DNA of 64,000 nucleotides, taken from NCBI RefSeq assembly GCF_905171765.1, contig NC_053398.1, positions 43,120,323 to 43,184,322 of the forward strand. Direction: 5' to 3'. The translations under genes were made by a program, and so were the position numbers. The notes beneath the pieces are model-generated. The model searched no databases, was not told where the DNA came from, and saw only the letters and a list, made by a program, of their open reading frames with translations. Shown piece after piece: positions 28,101 through 40,100 of this stretch. Source of the stretch: Bufo bufo (Eukaryota; Chordata; Amphibia; Anura; Bufonidae). How positions within the stretch are numbered: position 1 is the stretch's first letter; each line of letters starts with the position of its first letter.

Positions 28101-31100
28101 ACCTCCGTGGAGGCCATACATTTTACAATAGGACGGAGATCATATTCTTAAGGTGGTTTTTAAACTATGATATGGGCAACTAAGCCAGTTTTAAAAAATC
28201 TCCCGCTGCTGGATTGTAGGGTGGTTGTAATCCCTGGAAACGAGCAGTGTATGATGTCATGGAAAAATAAATCCAGCCAGCAAAGGAGACAATATGGACA
28301 ATAACAATACATTAGTAAGTTCCTTGTATTAAAAGAATTTTCCAAGATTTTAATACTGATTATCTATCCTTTGTATAGGTCATCTTTATCTGATTGGTGT
28401 GGGTCCAAGACCCTCTCCGATCAGCTGTTTGAGAAGGCACTGGCGCTCGCAGTAGCACCACAGCTTTGTTTCAGTTTAGCCTACGTACATCAGTCACATG
28501 AGCTAGACGCAGCTCAGCCTCATTGAAGTGAATGGGGCTGAGCTGCGATACCAAGAACAGCCACTATACAATGTATGGCGCTGTGCTTGGTGAGCTGCGA
28601 GAGGGCTGTGATGCTTGCCGTCATAGTGACGTCATATGTCACCACACACAAGATTTTGCAGGAGATCTTCAATCAAGACGGCCGCAGCAGCCTCTTTATG
28701 CTGAAATTTATGAGATAAGTATGTTGTTTTTTTTTTTTTTTTCACGCAGTACGAGGAAATTCAGCTTCACGGCGAATCAAGTTTTCCATGAAATTCAGAT
28801 CAAAGTCCACTTCAATTCGCTCAACCCTAATCATATATCAAGTATTTGCTACATAATTTTAATCTCTTCTTGCATGTAATTTGCATATACTTTGCATTTA
28901 TCTTCTTAAGATTTGCCTACCCCCACTGCACTGTTAATATAAACTTTTCTTAACATATAAAAACTCTTGGGGTCATTTATCAAACTGGTGTGAAGTAGAA
29001 CTGGCTTAGTTGCCCATAGCAACCAATCAGATTCCACCTTTAATTTTTAACTGCTCCTTTGGAAAATGAAAGGTGGAATCTGATTGGTTGCTGTGGGCAA
29101 CTAAGCCAGTTCTACTTCACACCAGTTTGATAAACGACCCCATCTGTGTAGACGTTATTCACCAGTGCCATATAACACAGGAGGAATAATGTAAAGTTCA
29201 GGAGCTCACCACAACAGGTCATACCTTGGACATCAAGTACTGGCAATTGCCATGGAAATTATATTCCTTTTCGTCAAATGTCTGTATGTGTGATCCTCCT
29301 TTTAGAGTGCAGTTTCCAGAACAGGAAACTTGACTGCATGTCCACTGACCCAAAATACAAGTGCTGCAATACAATATGAAGAAACCAAGAAGCATGGTAA
29401 AAAAAACAAAAACAATAATAGACCAGAAAATATAAAGTATATTTAGTGCAACCACAAAAAATAGATAAGTATTTGAATAATACAAATGTTTCCTTTCTCT
29501 CATCAGGTCAGGCAAAATGTCATCATACTCTTTTCGGGAAATGTCTACGCTATATACTGTATGGCGGTCATTTACTAACCAGAAATATGCCTATATTAGG
29601 CGTATTTATGGCTCAGATTGCGACGCAAAGGTCATTTGCGACGCAATCTGCAACTTTTCCTCGATCACGCCAGGTCTAAAAAAATGGCTGTGGCGTGGGC
29701 GGGGAAGGGGGCGGGCTAGCAGGTCCATCTGTTATAATTTTCTACACCTGTTTTAGTCGGAGAAAAACTTTGAGACAGCTAAAAAGCTGGCATACATTTA
29801 TACTGGCGCTGGATGCAGTGAAGTTATGGAGAGGCCTGCGCCCTCTATGTGCGTATGTGGCCACCCAGTGATTATGATGTGAGTTGCAGTTAGTGGAAGA
29901 TTTTGCTAGTATGTTACGATTTTATATTGAATTTGTAATGTATCATAACAAAATTTGCAGGAAAGGTGGATACATCTGTTTCAAAAGGGTTTTCACGGAC
30001 TACAAAATTGATGGCCTATCCTTAATATACAGTTGCAAGAAAAAGTATGTGAACCCTTTGGAATGATATGGATTTCTGCACAAATTGGTCATACAATGTG
30101 ATCTGATCTTCATCTAAGTCACAACAATAGACAATCACAGTCTGCTTAAACTAATAACACACAAATAATTAAATGTTACCATGTTTTTATTGAACACACC
30201 ATGTAAACATTCACAGTGCAGGTGGAAAAAGTATGTGAACCCCTAGACTAATGACATCTCCATGAGCTAATTGGAGTGAGGTGACAGCCAACTGGAGTCC
30301 AATCAATGAGATGAGATTGGAGGTGTTGGTTACAGCTGCCCTGCCCTATAAAAAACACACACCAGTTCTGGGTTTGCTTTTCACAAGAAGCATTGCCTGA
30401 TGTGAATGATGCCTTGCACAAAAGATCTCTCAGAAGACCTACGATTAAGAATTGTTGACTTGCATAAAGCTGGAAAGGGTTATAAAAGTATCTCCAAAAG
30501 CCTTGCTCTTCATCAGTCCAAGGTAAGACAAATTGTCTATAAATGGAAAAAGTTCAGCACTGCTGCTACTCTCCCTAGGAGTGGCCATCCTGTAAAGATG
30601 ACTGCAAGAGCACAGCATAGACTGCTCAATGAGGAGAAGAAGAATCCTAGAGTGTCAGCTAAAGACTTACAAAAGTCTCTGGCATATGCTAACATCCCCG
30701 TTAGCGAATCTATGATACGTAAAACACTAAACAAGAATGGATTTCATGGGAGGATACCACAGAGGAAGCCACTGCTCTCCAAAAAAAACATTGCTGCACG
30801 TTTACAGTTTGCACAAGAGCACCTGGATGTTCCACAGCAGTACTGGCAAAATATTCTGTGGATAGATGAAACCAAAGTTGAGTTGTTTGGAAGAAACACA
30901 CAACACTATGTGTGGAGAAAAAGAGGCACAGCAGACCAACATCAAAACCTCATCCCAACTGTGAAGTATAGTGGTGGGGGCATCATGGTTTGGGGCTGCT
31001 TTGCTGCGTCAGGGCCTGGACAGATTGCTATCATCGAAGGAAAAATTAATTCCCAAGTTTATCAAGACATTTTGCAGGAGAACTTAAGGCCATCTGTCCA

Positions 31101-34100
31101 CCAGCTGAAGCTCAACAGAAGATGGGTGTTGCAACAGGACAACAACCCAAAGCATAGAAGTAAATCAAGAACAGAATGGCTTAAACAGAAGAAAATGCGC
31201 CTTCTGGAGTGGCCCAGTCAGAGTCCTGACCTCAACCCGATTGAGATGCTGTGGCATGACCTCAAGAAAGTGATTCACACCAGACATCCCAGGAATATTG
31301 CTGAACTGAAACAGTTCTGTAAAGAGGAATGGTCAAGAATTACTCCTGACCGTTGTGCACGTCTGATCTGCAACTACAGGAAACGTTTGGTTGAAGTTAT
31401 TGCTGCCAAAGGAGGTTCAACCAGTTATTAAATCCAAGGGTTCACATACTTTTTCCACTAGCACTGTGAATGTTTACATGGTGTGTTCAATAAAAACATG
31501 GTAACATTTTATTCTTTGTGTGTTATTAGTTTAAGCAGACTGTGATTGTCTATTTTTGTGACTTAGATGAAGACCAGATCACATTTTATGACCAATTTGT
31601 GCAGAAATCCATATCATTCCAAAGGGTTCACATACTTTTTTCTTGCAACTGTAGGCCATTAATATCAGATCAGTGGGATCCGCCTTTAGCAACGGTATTG
31701 ATCATCTGATTTAAGGCACCAGGTCATGGTTTACCCGACACAGCGCAGTACTTTTCATACTATTGGTAGTGGATGCCCCTGGTATTGCAGTTCACTCCAA
31801 CTGAGTGAAGGCACGAAGCTGAAATACCATAAACAGCCACTAACAAAAGGCTCAAACACACGACCGTATGCCCTCCGAGACATACTGTCCATGAGTGGGC
31901 CATATGTCCCGGAGCTGCATACATCGTGCGGACGGGAGTACACAGCATCATAGGTTACTCAAATGTACCCCATATGCATTCTGTTTCCGTATTTCCGTTT
32001 TCCCGTTCCGTTGAAAGATAGAACTTGTCCTATTATTGCCCGCAAATCCGTTCCATTTTTGCGGAACCATCTATTGAAAATGTTATGCCCAGACCAATTT
32101 TTTCTATGTAATTACTGTATACTGTATATGCCATACGGAAAAACGGAACAGAAATAAAAACACAACGGAAACAAAAAACGAAACAATGGATCCGTGAAAA
32201 ACAGACCACAAAACACAGAAAAAGCCATACGGTCGTGTAAAAGAGGCCTTAAATGTATTTTAATGGGATTTTATGTGATAGACCAACACAAAGTGACAAG
32301 TATGTGTGAAGTGAAAAGAAAATGATATATGGTTCTCAATTTTTTTTTGAAAAATCTGGAAAGTGTGGTGTGCATTTGTATTCAGCCCCCTGAATCTTTG
32401 TAGGACCACCTTTCGCTGCAATTTCAGCTGCAAGTCTTTTGGGGTATGTCTCTACCAGCTTTGCACATCTAGAGGCTGAAGTTTTTGCCCATTCTTCTCT
32501 GTAAAATAGCTCAAGCTCAGCCAGATTGGATGGAGACTGTCTGTGAACAGAAATTTCCAAGTCTTGTCACAGATTATCAATGAGATTTAGATCTGGACTG
32601 TGACTGGACCATTCTAACACATGAATATGCTTTTATCTAAACCAATCCATTGTAGCTCTGGCTAGATGTTTAGGGTTGTTGTCCTGCTGAAAGGTGAACC
32701 TCTGCCCCAGTCTCAAGTCTTTTGCAGCCTCTAACAGGTTTTCCTCCAGGATTGCCTTGTATCTAGCTCCATCCATTTTCCCATTACCTCTGACGAACCT
32801 CCCTGTCCCTGCTAAAGAAAAGCATCCCCACAATGTTTTACGGTGGAGATAATGTTTTTTAGGGTGATGTGCAGTGTTAGTTTTCCACCATACATAGCAT
32901 TTTGCATTTAAGCAAAAAAGTTCAACCTTGGTCTCATCTGACTAGAGCACCTTCTTCCACATGTTTGCTGTGTCCCCTACATGGCTTATGGAAAACTGCA
33001 AATGGGACTTCTTATGTCTTGCCTTCAAAAATGACTTTCTTTTTGGCACGGTAAAGGAAGAGAGCATATTTAAAAGAAGAAAAACTACCACAAGAGGACA
33101 CAGTTTTAAATTAGAGGGGCAAAGGTTTAAAAGTAATATCAGGAAGTATAACTTTACTGAGAGAGTAGTGGATGCATGGAATAGCCTTCCTGCAGAAGTG
33201 GTAGCTGCAAATACAGTGAAGGGGTTTAAGCATGCATGGGATAGGCATAAGGCCATCCTTCATATAAGATAGGGCCGGGGGCTATCCATAGTATTCAGTA
33301 TATTGGGCAGACTAGATGGGCCAAATGGTTCTTATCTGCCGACACATTCTATGTTTCTATGTTTCTATGTTTCACTCTTTCATAAAGGCTAGATTTGTAG
33401 AGTACACAACTATTAGTTGTCCTGTGGACAACATTCCCACCTGTGCTGTGGATCTCTGCAGCTCCTCCAGAGTGACTAATAGCCTCTTGGCTACTTCTCT
33501 AATTAGTGAACACCTTGCCTGGGCTCTCAGTTTAGGTGGACGGCCATGTCTTGGTAGGTTTACAGTTGTAGCATACTCCTTCCATTTTCAGATAATGGAT
33601 TAAACAGTGCTCTGTAAGATGTTCAGAGCTTGGGATATTTTGTTATAAACTAAGCCTGCTTTGCATTTCTCCACAACTTTATCCCTGACCTGTCTGGTGT
33701 ATTCCTTGGTTTTCATAATGCTGTTTGATCACTAATGTTCACTAACAAACTTCATAGAACAACTGTATGTCACGAACCATCAGGTGTGAACCCTCTGTGC
33801 CACGTGTCCTACCTCCTCTAAGAGCATTGTCTAAGTGAACCCCTCGTTCTTCACAGTACTCCTGATGGTGGGGATAGACTTTCCCAAGGGGAAAAGCAGG
33901 TTGTTACCTCTTGAGGAGGATTGGCACATGAGGCAGCTGGTCCAGATGGACCAGGAGGTACCAGAGCAAGGTACCAGAGGTACAGACGTAGTCATACAAG
34001 TCGTAACCAGGAGCAACAGTGCAGGACGGAAGGATGAGGCAGAGGCTAAGTCAAACAAGCAATAGGTCAGGGCAGGCAGCACAGGTACAGGTCAGGTAAT

Positions 34101-37100
34101 CCGGATTGGCAACAGGAGAGTTAAGGCAAGCAGGCAGGGATCAAGCAGGTAGCAGGGTCTCGGAACACAAGCATGGGTCAGGTAAATAGGAACACATGCA
34201 GAGATATCAGCAACCTTTGATGGATGCAAGGACCTTGATGCTCAGGCATCTGGGAAGGGGGCTGAGCCACTTATATATGAGCAGGAGGTCTAGGATTGGT
34301 CAGTGATGTCATATGATCTAACCCATAAAGCACAGGAAGTGACGCATGCCGGCCCTTAACCCCTTAAGGACCGGGCTCATTTTCACCTTAAGGACCAGGC
34401 CATTTTTTGCAAATCTGACCAGTGTCACTTTATGTGGTGATAACTTTAAAACGCTTTGACTTTTCCAAGCCATTCTGACACAGTTTTTTCGTCACATATT
34501 GTACTTCATGACACTGGTAAAATGGAGTAAAAAAAATTCATTTTTATTTATAAAAAAAATACCAAATTTACCAAATTTTTTTAAAAATTTGCAAATTTCC
34601 AAGTTTCAATTTCTCTACTTCTATAATACATAGTAATACCTACAAAAATAGTTATTACTTTACATTCCCCATATGCCTACTTCATGTTTAGATCATTTTG
34701 GGAATGACATTTTATTTTTTGGGGACGTTACAAGGCTTAAAAGTTTAGAAGCAAATCTTGAAATTTCTCTGAAATTTTCAAAAACCCTCTTTTTAAGTAC
34801 ACCCCTCAAGGTATTCAAAACTGATTTTACAAACATCGTTAACCCTTTAGGTGTTCCACAAGAATTAATGGCAAATGATTTTTTGGCAAATTTTCCATTT
34901 TAATCCATTTTTTCAGTAACAAAGGAAGAGTTAGCAGCCAAACAAAACTCAATATTTATTACGCTGATTCTGTAGTTTGTAGAAACACCCCTTATGTGGT
35001 CGTAAACTACTGTAGGTAGGGCCTAGAGGGAAAGGAGCGCCGTGTGGTTTTTGGAAGGCAGATTTTGCTTTACTCGTTTATTTACACCATGTCCCATTTG
35101 AAGCCCCCCTGATGCACCCCAAGAGTAGAAACTCCATAAAAGTGACCCCATCTAAGAAACTACACTAAACGGATTTTACAAACTTTGTTAACCCTTTAGG
35201 TGTTCCACAAGAGTTATTGGCAAATGGAGATGAAATTTCAGAATTAAAATTTTTGGGCAGATTTTCCATTTTAATACATTTTTTCCAGTAACAAAGCAAG
35301 GGTTAACAGCCAAACAAAACTCTATATTTAGTGCCCTGATTCTGTAGTTTACAGAAATTCCCCATATGTGGTTGTAAACTGCTATGGGGACCGCTAGCAC
35401 ATCCGCAATACCCAGTCCCCATAGCTCTGTGTGCTTTTATTGTGTATAAAAACCGATTTGATACCTATGCAAATTAACCTGAGAAGAGTCAGAGCTTGAA
35501 AATATGACTCTTCTATGGTCACACAAGTAAGATATGACTCTTTTATGTTAATTTGCATATGTATCAAATCGGGTTTTTTACACAATAAAAGCACACAGAG
35601 CTATGGGGACTGGGTTATGCGGATGTGCCAGCGGCCATCTAGCAACCCATGTCCTCAGCTTTATACCCAAAATCCTGGTGACAGGTTCCCTTTAACAACA
35701 TGCTGGACACCTAACACTACCAGACATGTAACACCAAAAATAGACATACCAACACCCTGTTCAAAACCCACTCCATACACAAAGGGACAGGAAGGGAAGG
35801 AGACACCGTGATAACATTGATGACCACACGGGTGGCCCTCACTGGACAGATGGAACAGAGAACCACCAGCATACACCAAGGCTGGAGGAACACTGGGCTT
35901 CAAGCATCCAGCAGAGACTAAATAGCCCAAGCAGCCACACCCACACACACATAAACCCAGTATTCACAAAACACTAGGAAGGGAGTTAACCCTTCCAACA
36001 CCAGACAAGGGAAGGCTACAACTTAAAGGGGAAGTGCACACACAAGCATACTAAACCACATGTTACCACCAGCAACAGCATGCGTGGCAACCATGTCACG
36101 ACAATCACCCAGAAGGCCAAGACACTGCCACCGCATGCTCTCACAGCAACACGTTGCCGTGGGCAACCGCAAGTGTGGCAACAGTGTCACAGCGCAAAAC
36201 AAAGGCCGTGACAGCTTGCTATTACACTTTTTGTGATGTAAGGTTACAAAAAATGGCTTTTTTGACACAGTTTTTATTTTTTTTATTTTTTAAGGTGTTC
36301 ACCTCAGGGTTTAGGTAATGTGGTATTTTTATAGAGCATGTTCTTACGGACGCGAAGATACCTAATATGTCTAATAATTTTATTTTCTTAATTTTTAATC
36401 AGTGATAGATGTGTTTTTTTATTTTTACTTTTTTTCGACTTTTTTTTCCGACTTTTTTTGACCCAGACCCACTTGGTTCTTGAAGATCCAGTTGGTCTGA
36501 TGTGTGTATTATACAGTACAGTACACTATATAGTGTACTGTACTGTATTTTCACTTTACAAAGTCTCATCAGACTTCTGCCTTTAGCAGAAGTCTGATCA
36601 GCACCATGGACAGCCGGAACAGAGCAGCGGGTGATGGGGAGGGAGGGGGGCCCCCTCCCTCTGTGATCCTGTCAAAAATCTGGGGCTAAAAAGGCACAGC
36701 AGCCCCCGATGGGAGAGGGAGGAAGCTCCCTCCCTGTTAACCTCTTCCATACAGCAATCCCTACGTTCTGCGGCATGGAAGGGGTTAAACGGCTGACATC
36801 TGTGCCAGCACAGATGTCAGCCGTTTCAAGCAGAGTGTCAGCAATGTGCTGACACTCTGCAAAAACCGCTCGGCCATCCTGAGAGAGAAGGCGGGTGGAT
36901 GATCGCGTGTCTGCCAGCCCCCCCTGCACCACTCGCACTGCCATCCGCACTGCACGCACCGCCCAACATAAAAAAAAGCATTTTGAAGTTTCTGATCCCC
37001 GCGGTCACTGACCGCGGGGATCAGAAACTTCCGAAAGCACCGCAAACCGCAGCAAACCGCTGGTCTGAATTGACCTGTGGTTTGTAGCGATCGCCGATTC

Positions 37101-40100
37101 GGGGGAAGGGGGTCACAGGACCACCCTCGGCATTGACCCAGGGTGCCTGCTGATTGATTTCAGCAGGCAACCAGTTCCGATCACCGGCTGCCGTGCAGCG
37201 GTGATCAGAACTACACAGGGCGTACAGGTACGCCCTGTGTCCTTAAGTACGAGGACATCAGGGCGTACCTGTATGCCCAGTGTCCTTAAGAGGTTAAGGA
37301 AGTGCTGCAGGGAACAAGCAGCAAGCATGCTGTGGCCAGGGCTGAAAGGAAAATGTGGAGCGGATACCAGAACAAACAGTACCTAAAAGGGCAGAGCCAA
37401 GAACTGCAGTGGTGAATGGGGAAGCAGCAGATCACCGCTGAACACAGTGCCCGGGACCGCGGCGCAGGGAAACAGCAGCGCACAGCAGCGCACAGCAGCC
37501 ACTGTTACACTGTACAGTAGTTGTACTGAGAATAAGTTACACACAGGTGGACTCTATTTACAAATTTGTTGACTTCTGAAGGCAATTGGTCACAATGGAT
37601 TTTATTTAGGGGGTATCAGAGTACGGGGGGGGGGCTGAATACAAATGCATGCTACACTTTTCAGATTTGTATTTATTAAAAATGTTGAAAACCATGTATC
37701 ATTTTTTTTTTCACTTCACACATACGTACTTCCTACTTTGTGTTGGTCTTTCACATAAAATCCCAACAAAATATATTTAAGTTTTTGGGTGTAACATGAA
37801 AAAAAGTGGAAATGTTCAAGGGGAATTAATAATTTTTCAAGGCACTCTATATGTGACCAATATATAATTAATGTCATTTATTATTTTAAACAAAATGAAG
37901 TCAGACTCTAAGAGATAAGTTTATACCATTTCTGTTTCAATAGTTTTTATTGGTTTAGTATCAATAAAAGATAATAGAGGACAATAAAATGCAGTTCCAC
38001 CTGCTAAACATTGCAGATGGGAGAAACGATATGTTTGTCTTTACAGCATGAGACAAACAGCCAACTGGATAATATTATTATAGTAAAGACGCATTATCAA
38101 GATTGTTAACAGTTTCCTCAAATATACCTTTTTCTAGTCTTTATGGTTTGTTATGAATGAAGGATGATAAAATTTCCAAAGAGGAAAATACAGTATGACA
38201 GCGAACTAAAAAAAGAAAGAAAAAAAAAGAAAATATATATAAACATAAAAAAAGCAATACCATTTCTGACAGGCAGCTGAGTACGATTCTCCAGGCTTGT
38301 ATATTTTACCATTATGGGCACAAGGGCATTGATTTAGTTTCACACATTTCTTATTGTTAGTCACATCATCCAGAACAGTTCCTGCAAGATAATGGTAGAT
38401 AGGAAACTTCTGTTATGTAGCCAGTGGTCCAATATAGAGGTAAAACAACTGTAACTGAGCAAATAAATCATCAATACGTAAATGTGTTCACCAGACACTA
38501 CACTTTATATGAACCCTGTTAGTCTTTTGTTACATTCGGTCACTGAAAAACTGTGTTCATCATGATTATCTGATGTGTAATTAGGGTAATTTAATACAGC
38601 GCGGTTGTGGTAGTGGTGCGTCCTGTAATCGCATACCTGCACCTTAGACTATACTATCGGTTTATGCGCGGTAGATTTGTATCACGGAACAGCAGATGTG
38701 AACCCACTGTGCCACTGACTAGCAATACTCCAGAGGGGCATAACTAAGCAACTCCCCGGATTTCACTAGAGCCTCAGATGGTGAGGATAGGCTTGACCGT
38801 CGGTAGTTGCCAGGGGCTACTCAGTACAAATGAAGTAAACCAGGCAGGGTCGTGACCAGGAGGAACAAGACAGGAACCAGAGGATGATGCAGAGACGTAG
38901 TAAGGATGAGCAAATGGTCAAGGCATGCGGCACAGGAGCAAGGTCAGACAATCCGGGTCGGCAACAGGAGAGGCGATGCCAGCAGGCTGGGATAGGAGAT
39001 AAACAAAGTCAAGGAACGAAGCACGAAGTCAGGAACACGAGTGGTAAGCAAGGTCTTTAGCACAAGATTAGGACCTTGACATTGAGGCGTCTGGCTAGAG
39101 GGATTAGCTACTAAAGTACCTGCAAGAGAGCCAGGATAGGTTAACGAAATCACCTGACCTGACACAACTCAGCACCGCCCAGGGAGTGATGCGTACTGCC
39201 ACAACCGAAGCAGAGTTCAAGCAGTGTTCAGGTTGAATGGAAGTTGTGGAGCAGAATACTAACCACACAGGGAGAACCCAAAGCACAGGGAAGCACAGAC
39301 CACGATCACAGGTGAGCACGATGCCCTGAACCGCAGCGGTAAGCAGGGGGACAGCGTCACACAGAGGATGCTGTTACAATTTGCTTCTGTTTCTCCAGCA
39401 GTGCCGATGACTACTGCGCATGCACTGATTACATCATCTTCCACCAGAGCAAATCTGAGCATCTCCTCTTCTAGGCGAAGGATGACATCATTGGCACGTG
39501 CGCAGTAGTCATCTGTAACACACTCATGCTCCTCCTGTTTCCTCTGCCATCTCTCTTCTTCTTGATTGAAAGGGCCAGGCGAGATGACTATACAGACAAT
39601 TGGCCATGTCAATCAAGAAGGAGAAAGATGACAGAGGAAACAGGAGGAGCAAGGGTGGACAGAGTGGCCTGGCTGGCACACCCTTGGTGCAATAAATTGC
39701 TCATTTGTATATGATTAAAAGTAATTTTTTTCTCTAGAATGAAGGAAAGGATTGCTAAGTAAAAGGTATAACTACATTCTGCTGAACTAGCCCTACAAGG
39801 CATTCTATTTGGTTGAACAGTTTGTTTCTTGGTGACACATTCCCTTTAAATCTAGCTGTAGCTCTACACTCATTACACAACTTTGTTATAACATATTTAC
39901 ATATTATAAATTACAGGTGTAGTTTACCTGGTGGACAAGAACATCCCTCTTTGCACAGCTCAGTACACAGTTTACTAGCCGTAGGGTTGGAACAAGTATT
40001 AAGACAAGGTGAAGTACATTCAAAGAATGCCATGGTGTTGGGGCAGCTTATATCTAGGTAAAAAAATGGCAAATTGATACATACATTATTTAGTTGCATA

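Larger units (their letters stand above)
33768..37512. repeat. Unclassified repeat 'R', copy 1, interrupted
   Basis: Starts CACGAACCATCAGGTGTGAA and ends in CAGCAGCCACTGTTACA. The same start and end frame 38683-39377. Copy 1 is interrupted by a TTAA-flanked element at 34360-37293. Superfamily not recognised. Confidence 0.6.
32262..37847 (-). mobile_element. Degenerate Tc1-like element interrupted by nested insertions
   Basis: Left arm (32262-32380) and right arm (37660-37847) are inverted copies containing GGGATTTTATGTGATAGACC and GTGTGAAGTGAAAA. Transposase pieces on the minus strand read [26 protein letters not shown] (32833-32633) and [19 protein letters not shown] (32560-32336). The left tip is missing. 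Two insertions split the gene: a LINE tail at 33048-33372 and a 3.7-kb block at 33768-37512. Confidence 0.82.
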
